NCBI GenBank assembly: GCA_013365365.1
Contig: JABVXU010000058.1
Coordinates: 62,001 to 126,000 of the forward strand
Length of the DNA: 64,000 nt
From: Cruorifilaria tuberocauda
Taxonomy: Eukaryota > Nematoda > Chromadorea > Rhabditida > Onchocercidae
Reading direction: 5' to 3'
The position numbers and the translations under genes are program-made. The first letter of the stretch is position 1, and each line of letters opens with the position of its first letter. Positions 39,201 through 50,757 of the stretch are shown piece after piece. The notes beneath the pieces were generated by a model. It worked only from the letters and a program-made list of their open reading frames with translations. It did no database searches and had not been told where the DNA came from.

Positions 39201-41608
39201 AGATTTTCAATTTTTTTTTTGATTCAGTAATTAGATAATCAGCTGCACGTGCATTTTATTTCATTGTAACATTATCGTTGTTTGCCTTATGAACGATATG
39301 TTACGTCATAATTGATGTTAAGTGATAATGTGATAAACAAACTTCAATTTTGTAAATAGCATGTTCTTGCTGATATTTATTGCCCGCATATTGCACATTA
39401 TATTTTATTAGATCAATAAGAGTAATTGTTACTTCCATTTCAAAAAATTTTTTTGCAACTTTTCGTGCTGCACCTATAAGTGGAATATAATTCTCAAAAA
39501 GTGAATTCAAAGTTGAATTAAAATTCGAAATTTTCGAATTTACTTTTTTTTATTCCGAACAAATTAAAATTATTCATAATCTTTAACCAATAAATTCAGT
39601 AAATTTCTGACAATCTCTTTTGTATATGTAATATTGTCATTAATTCAGAAATTTTCTGTTATATACCATTTAATAAATGTATTTAAGAGATATCTTGCAG
39701 TCAGGGCTGATTATCATAATAAGGAGAAAAATTGATTAGTAAGTAATTTGAGAAATGATGGATAACTTACACTAAGTAATTAAGTAAATTATTTATATCA
39801 TTTCTGATTCACCTAAAAACTGAAATGATTCCGATTGAATTAGATGAAATGAATTGGATTCATAAAAATATGTTCATGCATGTTTGGCTTTCATTAATAA
39901 TAACCACTTTGAAGCTAACCTTTAATGATAGGATGTATTCCATGTTGATTGGTATAATAATGAAGCAGAACAGAATTGCCTTCACATTTCTCACATCGAA
40001 ATAACGGTCCTCTCGTGGTGTTTTTATAAATGGCAAAACTTACAAAATGATGCAGTGAATCCAATTGATTGAAAAAATTCTGCAATTTATTTAATTACAC
40101 TTTTGCCACCTGTCAGTTCATTAGTTTGCATGATCGAATTAGGCAAAGAAGTAATTGTTCATAATTAAACGTTGTTAAATAGAATATCTTGCAACAATTT
40201 AAAAATTATAATTTTCTTTTTCTTATGGTAGAAAAGATATTGATTTCACTAATCATAAATAACTCCTATAAATAAAGAAAGGCACAACAAGCCTGAAAGG
40301 AATGACAGAAAGCGAAAAACCAAGGATAGCTATTTTCGATATCTAATGATATCATAGAATAGCTTTGATTTGGAAATCTCGAATAGAAATCAAATTGTTC
40401 GATCAAAAAAATTATTTTGTTATAGTAATAAGTAATTCTCTTCAAAGAGTAAAAGACGTACCATGAAATCAGGACTCATTGATCGTAACAGCTTATCCCA
40501 TCCATTATCACAAAGATAATCAATATAAAATGCACCAAAATTTTCCCATAACTCTTCATAAGTGAGGCCTTACAAATTACAAAAATGTCATTTAATTATT
40601 ACTATCCGGATAATGAAATATGGAATTTTTTTTATTTATCAAAAGTGTCTCTTGATTTATGAAAAGATATTCTCAATTTGGTTTTTGATACCTCTTTTGA
40701 AATAAAATGAAATATTTTAAGTTTAAGCTTTAAAAAATTAGACAAAACTTTATTGCCTTCTGCATTTTCATCCTTGACAAATCGCAAAATCTTAGAAAGG
40801 TTTAGCAAAGGAAGCAAACATGTTTTAGAAGTAGTCGAGAATTTGTGAAAATTTCCTAAAATTCAAAAAATTTTCATCTTACCGGTGAATGCAACAATTT
40901 TAGTAACTAAGCGAAAAGTGAGTTCATCACAATATCGATGGCTTTCGATAATCTGATCATCTTTCAATCCGCTAGCTTTCTTACTAAAAGCTAATTTTTA
41001 TTAATTACAATATAAATTTAACCAAAAACAAAAATAAAAATTCATTTAATTTGTTTTTGTTTCTCAAGAAATCTGAGTTTTATATCTAGAATAAAATTTT
41101 GTTAAAATTCAAATTTCTGAAAACATTATTATGAAAAATCACATTGAAGTGATTGTCCAAAGTAATTTTTAATTAAAAACGACAAAAAATTTATTTAAGA
41201 AAGTAAGTTTTAAATTTAAAATGAAATTTGGCAAAATTCAACTCACATAACATTGTTCCATATTTGTTCATCATACTGTTCAATGATAAACTGTCGAAGT
41301 ATTTTGTAAATGAAACCAAACTATACTTGAAATATTTATAAAATCTTAAAGTTTTTAGAAGCTAAAACATTTAAAATTTATCACTCAATGATAGATTACT
41401 TCATTAAGCATTATTAATTGAAGAATATCAGAATTAAATAATCAACTGTTTAAAGTAACGGAATAATTAATGAAAATTAATTTATGATAGCAACTGTACA
41501 GTATTACGTCATTCTTTTTTATTTCGCTCAACAATTATACAATATTATTTCACTGTTCTTCTATTTAGTCCTTTTATAAAAATATTAATTTCGAAATAAT
41601 ATTACCAT
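36268..41608 (-). CDS. Soluble guanylate cyclase subunit (H-NOX domain), 14 exons, atypical
   Basis: Heme-regulated enzyme family that makes cGMP from GTP in the cytoplasm of sensory and other neurons. Exons: 41608-41606 (ATG only), 41320-41247, 40983-40883, 40568-40462, 40079-39920, 39473-39343, 38957-38797, 38733-38563, 38341-38126, 38046-37901, 37667-37528, 37399-37182, 36834-36742, 36565-36268, all in phase, 672 aa. The H-NOX part starts [11 protein letters not shown], and LDSLHHF puts a histidine at residue 105, the heme ligand position of vertebrate beta1. The YxSxR heme motif reads Y-Y-T-N-Q. HNOBA shows [14 protein letters not shown] and KLKGQVI. A helical linker leads to the cyclase domain (about 424-620): [48 protein letters not shown]. 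Asp435 is kept, but the second metal aspartate (GD-A-Y in most cyclases) is not in register. It resembles the atypical nematode gcy-31 to gcy-37 group; which member is unclear. The one-codon first exon is inferred. Confidence 0.9.
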
Positions 41609-44600
41609 TTCGTGCGAAAATTTTTCGAGCGACTAATTTCGTTGCAATTAGAATAATTACTTTTACTTTCAATCTCATTTATTTTTAATTTATAAAAGAT
41701 TGCTTAGTGATAATGGGAGCTCTTAGGATTGAATTAAATCTCTTCAAGTAATTATTATGAATTTTATTTACGAAATAATGTTTGCATGAAATGTCGGTGA
41801 ATGACGGAAATATCAGTTTTGCATCAATCAGGTTTCGGAACATTTCCAAATAAGAATAGCAAGAAATTGTTATTTGACTTTTTGCATGCTAGGGATGTCT
41901 TTTTTCATTAACTTTTAGATAATTTTCAAAATTATCGATAAACAGATAATCAATTTGAAGTTAAATGAATGACAACAACATTGCTTACGTATCTATACTT
42001 ATGTCTCAATAATTTACAATTAATCTCACAAACTGATTTCATTATAGATTTATTGGAACTTTACAAACAATTTTTATTGTTATTAATCTTTTTGATGTAA
42101 AGTACACCAGACAGTGAAGGAAATATTTGAAATAAAATGGAAAATGATTACGTGCTTCGCTAGAAGTGATAATATTTCTAAAGTGCATATATGAAGAAAT
42201 TACTTTGATTTATTTTAGACTATATTTCAGAGAATAAATTAAAATAGAGAATAAGAGAGAAGGAGGGCAGAAATTTTTTAAATAAAAGATGGGATTAAAA
42301 GATTAAATCAATAAAAATTTATAGAAGGAAGAATTGACGAATTCCCGAACGTAATTTTCCGTTCATATTAAGTATAATAAGGATTGAAAGTATGCTAATT
42401 CAAAGTAGAAGCCTTCTGTTTGAGCGCAAATGAAGCCAATACTTCGGTCAGGTAGAAAAGTTAAAAAATTAGTACAGTTTTGGCGGAATAAATTATTGAG
42501 AAAAATCTTTTGTTTATTATGCAACTGCTAGTTTTCTGGTGTATTGTAATTCTGTGCTGTTAAAAAATTTTTAACTTTCAACTTTATCAAGTTTTCAAAA
42601 ACAAACTGTTACTGTCGAAATTTCATGATACAATAAAATAAATCATCGTGTTTTGATTGATTTAACATCATAATTACAAAAATTTTAAAGCACTTTTGGA
42701 CGTAAAATATTTTTTGATGGGGAAATGTGCGAATTACGGATTAATATTAGTTAAAATGATTACATCCAGATCAGCAATCATTCCAATTAGTTAATTAATC
42801 TCATTTTATATTTAAACCATGCTTGAAATTTTGAATTAAGAGATTTTCTTGTATCATGTACGTGAAGGTTCTCGTCAAAGCTATCACTCAATCTTTCTTG
42901 TAATTAAAATTAGGATTATAGTAGGTCAATCATCTCTTTATCAAAATTCATATATTAAGTTTAACTTACTTATTAAGTATTTATGTATTTTTTTTTATTT
43001 GAAAAAATAGTAAATATAATTATTTAATAATAGTATAACAGCGCAGAAAACAAGAAATTGGAAAACGAAAATCTAAGTAACATTTATGAAATATATAAAT
43101 TCAAGTCTCACTTTTGCACGGAAGTTATGTTATACGTACTTAACATAAATTGCACAGAAGGATACTAAGCTTATTTATATTTTAAATTTGCATGAAAGTA
43201 GCGTAAGACAGCGTAAGTAATTTTAAAAATCGGCACAAGTGAAACTCTTATTTTAATATAACAATATTTTTGAATGGTAATATGATTATATGATTGCATT
43301 TAGCTAAGTACTTTTTCTCAGTAAACTAAATATGAAAAGTTAATTAAATGAAGAAATAAGCTTAAAAAACAATCATTTCATTTACTGGACAAAATATTTA
43401 GCAACATTTGTGATAATTTGATTTATCACTGTGATCACCGAATTCATACCGTTTATTTCATAATATCATGAAGTAACACCATGAGAAAATTATTCTAGAA
43501 ATTTCTCAGCCGCAGGAATTGAATATATGAGGAGATATCGAAGAGTTTTTCAAAATTCGGAAATATATGCAAAGTATAATTGGTGGAAATATGTTCCTTA
43601 CGTTTTTCCTTTAATATAATGGAAACTACATGAATTTCAGTGTTGATTTTGAGCCTTTTCACTGTAATTTTCGGTTTTCCAAATTTCAACGTCTGTAGAA
43701 AACCATTGGGAATTGAAATTCGGAAGCAATCAGTTTATAAAAATAAACTATGACGATCGGAGTTATTACTGAAAAAGAAATTAGTAGAAATTTGCATCTT
43801 TTAAACACTTTAACACCTTTAACATCTTTAAACAATTATTTGTAGTTTGTTGATAAGAACTTTTTCGAGATTCAAAAAATTTTCAATTTCTTCTATATCA
43901 TACTGCTCCAGAACTTCCAAATAAAATTCCATGAAATTCATACTGCTGCATTTAATTAATTTTAAATTTAAAATTGAAAATGACGAATTTCCTGAGCAAA
44001 GAGAATCTGAAAATTAACAAACGTATAGAGTTAATATCATTGTTTACCTTTATTCGCACAATTAACACAACGATAGTTAAGAGAAGAAACAAAAAAAGAT
44101 AAGACAAATATCTAAAATAAATTGAATTAATTTTGAAATTGAATATCAGTAAATAGTAAAAGAAAGAGAATTGATCGACTACAAAAATGAGACCAACAAA
44201 GGATGAGCGAGCAGTGCATTTGTACAATTAATTAATTAATCATTAAGATAGTCGCCCGCAATGAAAATATTAGTATAAATATTCAGACTTTCAAATATTT
44301 CTGATCACACGGAAAATAATTATTTCAGATGTCTGTTACAGCAAAAGCAATAATTTTTGCTAAGCAAAATAAGAATGTTGTAATTCTCTGAAATTTTAAA
44401 TTATTTCAAAAATTCTACTTTCATCAACTTCACCACTTATAACTTAATCTAGCTTGCATGTTAGATTGGTGGCTTACATGTATTGAACTTCCTGTATTTT
44501 TGTTGTCCAACAATTTATTGTGTAATAAAGATATTCAATGCTAAAATTTCTCTTCATTGCAATCTCTAAGAAATATTCGATTAATTAGTTATTGGTAGAG

Positions 44601-45199
44601 AAATATTTTACTTCCATTGTTTTAAGCTGATCGCATTTTTCTAAAAAATCGAACAAAAATTCCAATTCCAAAAATTTATGAAAAGTAAATTAAAAAACAA
44701 TGAGAAAACGAGCTCGTTGCCCTTTATTCAAATATCAAATGAAATTTCAGGAATTTAATTACCGTAAAGTCAATTTTCATCCTTAATCTGAATTGATTTA
44801 TCAATAAAAATTCTCATCGATTATATTATTAGCTTATAACAAATCTCCAGCACAACAAAAACATGAGATAAATTATTAATTAAAGAAGGTGATCAAGACG
44901 TGTGCCAAAAAGGACGTATATGATTTTAAAAAGATCCAATTTAATCGAGATTGCTTTAAATATGATATGAGAATTTTAACATTTAAAAATTTAATTGAAA
45001 ATAAATTCTAAAATCACTGGGATTAAAAATCGATGAAATTATAATGATTGTTTTATAGCAAAGCAAATTATTCAAGTGGTGTCACAAGTTACGAATAATA
45101 CCTAATATTTGAAAATAAAGAGCTTATCATTAAAAAGCTTATCAAAATAAGATGATAAAATTTGTTGCTATCAATAAACAATCATTAAATGCTTACTTT
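41609..45199. other. Gene-free AT-rich region between the guanylate cyclase and Wnt genes
   Basis: 3.6 kb between the cyclase start and the Wnt stop, both genes on the minus strand. Frames at 43495-43689 and 43952-44227 (minus) are Ile/Phe-rich noise without in-phase partners. It probably contains the cyclase promoter and the Wnt 3' UTR. The spacing is too wide to suggest an operon. Confidence 0.6.
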
Positions 45200-47771
45200 T
45201 CATTTGCAAATATGTTCCTCAATGATTTTTTCACACGGTTGACAAATCACTCGACAGCAATAATGAAATTTACAATTGCACCGATCCGTTACTTTACGCA
45301 CCCGCGCATCGAAACCGCGATAGCAACACATCTACAATTGAAAAATAAAATTCTTTTGTTTCTTTTGCGATTAGCAGGTGGAAATAATTATAACAAAAAA
45401 GAGTGAGAATAGGAATGAGATATGTGATATTAAATCTAACTCAAATATGTGCAAACTCAATTATATTTATTGCACAAAAGATAAAGAAATGAGTTAAGAA
45501 ATTGGCTGCTTAAGATATTTAATAGAAATACACTTTATAATAATTAAAAAATATTTAAAATAAAATTTCAAAATTACCAAATCACAGCCATCAATACCAT
45601 GTGATGAAACATTACAAAGACGCCCATGCGTTCCCAGAATACCATAATCCGGATCCGGTTCGCAATAATCCGGAGACGGTTCCAGATAAACCTTAACAAT
45701 TACAATAATAAAATAGTAGTAGTAATAACTATTTACTAATGACAACAGTAACCAAAACAATAGTAATATTGATGATAATAAAAATTACAACTTACGAGAT
45801 CAGCTTTAGTATGCCTTCTAAAATTAATATTTTTGCGAACCATTATCGGTTTACTGTCCTCTTCAACAATTGCTACCTCTGTGGCACCATCAAATTTATC
45901 TTTGATTATCTTTCCGATTTCTCTGTAATCATGCAAGCAATATCAAAGTATCAAAAGGTTTCAAGTTCAAACTTATTTTCAGGCATTAATAGCAAATTAA
46001 ATCCCATTTTTTTATTAAGAAAATATTTCAAAAATATCTTTTCATGAATCCCCTTCAATCTTTCTAAGCTCTAAAATCTCGCGAGAGAAAAGAGAATTGA
46101 GTTTTGGATTTTTATCTTTATCTTGAAACAATAATATTTTTATCCTGAAAATTTCTTGAAATATTAGGAAGCGACGACATTTATCACCACTGCTAATTTA
46201 TCTTTTGAGTATGATGAAAATAAAAGTATCTTTGCATTTTACTCTTATGGATCCTAAGATAGACTTACCTAAACGTTGGCATTGATTTCCAGCATGTTTT
46301 CATTTCACAGGAACCACTTAAACCGTGACATTTACATTGCTTCCGAGTGTTTAGTTCCAGTACCTGTTTCAGAAAAGTGAATGAAAGAGGTTGGATCACC
46401 TCAACTTTCCATCTTTTCGCCAGAAGGCGGAAATAATCGAATAAGACTTTTCAAATTTATCAATGCAAATATCCATTTAAGCATTGATTGACATTTATTT
46501 CAAGGAAAGCAAGATAATATTTACGATTTGTTTACCTGTCTTCCAGCATTGTTATTATGCAAATTCATGATTTTCCGCTCAAGAGTTTGATTTTTCCCTC
46601 TCTCGGCGGCATCAGCAAAAGCTCTTGATACAGCAATACCATATCGAACGTTATCCGAGCATCCATTCCAGTTGAACTGATCTGTTCTTTTCAAAGCACT
46701 CAAATCGCAACCACATTTATCGATAAGCCCCTTAGAACAGTCCCTATAATAGAGCAACAATATAAATAATGTATAAATTGTTCAATCCATAACTAACTAA
46801 CCGTGTGATTCGATAAGCAATCCCGGCAGAAGAAATAGCATGAACGAAGGCAGCTTCCCGAGTACCACGATTTAATATCATATCACCGAAAACTTCTTTC
46901 GTATTCGGATTGATTATTGAACAATTCCATCTAAGAAATGCATGAAAAAAAATTTTTTTTCAATCTCAACATTTAAATTCTGAAAATTTTCAACTTTATT
47001 TCGAAACAAAAACAATAAATTGAGTTTTTCGTGTAATTGCATACTAATAAGAAATATTTAAATTTACTTCTTGAATCAAGTTTCGTTCAATTCATTCATG
47101 TGCTTCGTGTATTTTAAAATTTGTTTCAAGTACGTTCAAGTGGTGATTTTTCACGACTTCAGATTAAAATAATTTCGAAATAAATTTTTAGTAATAAAAA
47201 AGATTTACAAGAACTATTTTTAGCATTCAGCAGTAATGATATCAGTATGGACTTATTGATTGATTTCTTTTTTGTTTTTCGATGATCTAGCATCCCAAAA
47301 TATGACTGTCATTTTCAAACAAACCTTCTCTGATGGAACTGATGTTGACATTCGGAGTAAGCAAGTTGCGCACCGGCTCTTATGCTATCCATCTGTTCGA
47401 TGTTGCGTCGACAAAACCTTAACTGCAATATTCACTGTCACTATTTTTATGACTTTTTTATCGATGAATAAGATCGAAATGTCTGCGCTAATAGCATGGT
47501 TCATTGTAAAGGTCAATCACTCTATTATTGCAATACAAAAATTTATTAGTGCTATATTTTGTGTCGATTAGAAGATACCATAATTTGGAGTAAGGAAAAT
47601 TTCGAGTTTTATAATATTCAATTTTTTCGTTATTTTTAGGGGATTTTGAATGTGACCTGTTTGCGAGTGAGTCCATGCAAATGTCGGCATGACCATTGTG
47701 GATGCAATCGATCTATCTTTGAACTGGACAGGCTTAAAGCTCTAAAACAGATTTTTATTGACAAATTCAAT
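45200..47771 (-). CDS. cwn-1: Wnt ligand, Wnt4/CWN-1-like; signal-peptide exon not found
   Basis: Secreted lipid-modified signalling protein that binds Frizzled receptors. Exons: about 47771-47657 (start uncertain, 47741 also possible), 47422-47325, 46930-46802, 46743-46536, 46363-46269, 45922-45796, 45691-45578, 45331-45200, giving about 300 aa beyond the first. Hallmarks in order: [78 protein letters not shown], then [18 protein letters not shown] with the palmitoleoylated serine, [39 protein letters not shown], and the cysteine-rich end [24 protein letters not shown] and [10 protein letters not shown] resemble Wnt4, hence the cwn-1 suggestion. The signal peptide must lie on an exon above 47771; the in-frame ATG at 47824 gives no convincing signal sequence. 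Confidence 0.92.
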
Positions 47772-48358
47772 CTATGATAAGGTATGTAACGATTTGTTGA
47801 AAAAAAGCGAAAAAACTCTATCATGAAGTTTTAAAAGTTGAATTCATCATTTTAACTTTAAAGTCGAAAATAGCGACTTGATATTATTTTCTAATGACTA
47901 GGGATCGCTTTCTCAAGAAATTTATCAACTGCCTAACAGCTCCATATGGGGATACTATTTTATGAGAATATCCTATTATCATTGCAATTGTATACTATTA
48001 TTGCATAACTGATTATTGAATGTACCAATCTTTATCAAAAAGCTTACTTTAAAAAGCATTTAGACTTTTCGTAGAATTAAAAAATTAAAATGAAGTATGG
48101 ATATCAGTAATGATGATTTCCGGATGACTGATTTTTGTATGAAGAAAAGCTGTATCCTCCCAAAGAATAAAGTAGTATTGCAAAGTATCATCTGGAACTG
48201 ATGAGGATACGGTAGTTTGCACATTTTCATAAACCATGATTGTTCATGGAAGAGAGAAGGAAGGAGGAGAAGGGAAGAGAAGAGGGATGTTGGGGTGAAC
48301 TGAATTGATGACGATCGCCTAAGGGAGTGACAAACGTTCTTCACTCTTCTCATTCGCA

Positions 48359-48407
48359 AAGAGAGAGAGAGGGAGAGAGGGAGAGAGGGGGAGAAAGAGA
48401 AAGAGAT
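48359..48407. repeat. Purine (GA/GGGA)n tract
   Basis: About 49 nt of nearly pure purine on the plus strand. It creates a spurious Ser/Leu-rich minus frame at 48060-48449. Confidence 0.9.
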
Positions 48408-49969
48408 TGTTGTTGGTATTATCGAACAAAACCAACCAATCGATTTCATTCGTCAAATGTTATTTGAAGGAAATTTTAGATCTATAATTGATGCGATCCA
48501 TTCTAACTGTCACTGTTCATTTTCTGAATGATTAAGTGAGATCAGTAACAACCGGAATGGAGCTAACGAAGATGAGGATTTCCTCTCGAATTGCTGTATT
48601 GATATAACTAAATTTGCATTTAAACGTATTAGCTAATAGCAGTTTGTGCATCTATTCGTTGAATCATTTCACACAGTATTCCCGTTCATTGGAAGGGAAG
48701 TGTCACAATCATTGTAATCAGCAAATTGCGATCTTGATTCTTCATCGGTGAAATCTGATTATTTGATTACTAGATATTCACCGATTCAAGGAAAAGTAAT
48801 ATTGTTTAGTAATTCGATGGAATTTCTTACATTCAATACTGATAGGGATATATTCTTTCTTTAATGGTAAATATTTCCTTCTAATATCATAAATTAATTT
48901 AGTAATTGTGAGGTGACTGAAGAGAAAGATTGAATATTTCTTTTTAGAATTAACATGAAACAATTCTGATCACTGACGTATTCTAATTTGCATTAAAAAA
49001 ATGAAAACAATTCGGATCGGATCGACTGATAGAAGTCATTTCTCAAAAATGTGCCAGAATGGCGCCAGTCGAGAATTTTTAGCTCAAATGAACGAAAAAA
49101 AAATCGGAAAAAAATGCGAGAGATTTAATGCTTTCACAAAATCTAACATTTTTACTAGAACAAAAGAAAGAACTTTCAGTGTAATTTTTTATTTATATTT
49201 TTCCTTTTCCTTTGAATAATGAATTTGAATTTCGATTTTCAGATATCATGCACTCATATGGGTGAAATGTTTTAACCTTAGTTATTTCGTATAGCAAGAG
49301 TTAACATTAATATTGTAGATTAAATTTTTCCCCATGATTTTATGAATCGAAATCTTTAGTGAAATTGAAGGAAGATGAATGAAACGAACTGTCGCCGGAA
49401 AAAAGTCAAAATATAAACAAAAGTATGTTCATCAACAAAAAGCATTCTGAATTTTTAATTTTTTCTTCAGCAAAATAATTTTTTAAATTTCTTAGATCTG
49501 AATTTGAGGTGGGAAAATATGAAATCGATAGATTCATTTGCTTATCAATACGTGATATATGCAATTCACTTGTTCACTCAAGTAAGAGATATCAACATTA
49601 ATTAAATAAGAAGTTATTGAGTTAAATTTTCCGTGCTTGAATGAATTTTGATTATAAAACCTAAATCTATCATTTTTCACTTATTGAAATGTTACGTCAT
49701 TTCAGTTACTTTCACTAAACCGAATATTGAGCTTTTGAAGCTTTTGAAGAATTATGAAAAAAGACTTGGTAAAAAGACAGATATAATAATAATTTCTAAG
49801 AATTAAAATTAGACATGATGTGTATTACTGATGTTCAACCTAATTTAGTCAAATTAATAGAATTAAACAGGAAAACTAATTAATATTAATAATAGTCTGA
49901 ATTTACATATGAATAATGAATAAATACTTGTAATTTTAATATAATTATTGTTGCAAAAAGGAAAAATTA

Positions 49970-50169
49970 CAGCCATGAGATCGCGATGACGTAATCGACA
50001 AATGGATCGAGAAAAAGCAGTAAAAAGATGATATAATTCATCGCCAGTACTCGTTCTCAGCTTATTGTTGTAGCACATTGCTCCACCGTCTATTCGCGCA
50101 AGCAATAGTCATCGGTTGTATTGCATTCAGGTAGAACTTGTTCAATAAGCAAGACGGATGGCCTCTGTT
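49970..50169 (-). CDS. Coding-like open patch, unassigned, frame unclear
   Basis: Minus-strand stretch with lower AT than its flanks. It starts after a TTTCATTTAG acceptor and ends near a possible donor after ...RHRDLMA (GCT then GTAATT). One frame reads RPSVLLIEQVLPECNTTDDY then CLRE and stops. A second, farther along, reads CYNNKLRTSTGDELYHLFTA and on to CRLRHRDLMA. No frame is open across the whole patch, so it is either two exons with a very short intron or a damaged exon. No family was recognised. It lies on the same strand as Wnt, 2.3 kb upstream. Confidence 0.25.
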
Positions 50170-50696
50170 CTAAATGAAAAGTAAAGTATTATTAATATTT
50201 AAAAATAAAACAGATTTATTATTAATTAGCATTATTATTGCTATTACCATTTAGAAATAAACGATAATAATAATCAATGTGATTAATAACAATAACAAAA
50301 TTAATAATAATAGTAATGATGATAAAGGAGTAGTAGAACTTGAGATGAATACAGAATATAGAAATAAATGAAAAAGATCATCCCACTTTAATCATTTCTA
50401 ATCTACTACCTAATTTTGTGACGATGCTGATAAATGATTCTCAAACAGACTACTGTAGTGGCAGAAGAGGAAGGCGCAAGAGAGTGGCGCTGATAGGAGG
50501 ACACTTCACTACTGGTTTATAACTGTGACAACCCAAATTCGCTTGCTTCCAAAAAAGGAACTTTTTTCGTTTCCTCCCTCTTCCCTTCCATATCTCTTTC
50601 CTATCGTTCTTTGAAAAAAAGGCAACATTTGGAAATAAATTCTCTCAAAGGCTTGACGAATTTATAGCAGGCGTAAGTTAGTCATCTGTTTGTTTG

Positions 50697-50757
50697 TTTT
50701 TTCTCTTTTTCTTCCTTTTCTTTTTCCTTTCTTTCTTTCTCTCTTCCTCTATTTCCT
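50697..50757. repeat. Polypyrimidine TTTC/CT tract
   Basis: About 60 nt of T and C with TTTC and CT units. Non-coding. Confidence 0.8.

Noticed and set aside
37166..41320. Receptor-type guanylate cyclase
   Set aside because: There is no extracellular or kinase-like domain; the N-terminus is H-NOX with His105, which defines the soluble type.
48060..48449. 129-aa minus-strand frame
   Set aside because: Crosses a GA tract and is otherwise AT-noise; no homology recognised and no in-phase neighbours.
49970..50169. Possible second Wnt N-terminus (CRLRHRDLMA resembles the Wnt C-x(6)-M motif)
   Set aside because: The Cys-Met spacing is one residue too long, the preceding cysteine is at the wrong distance, and no downstream Wnt exons follow on that strand before the real Wnt gene.
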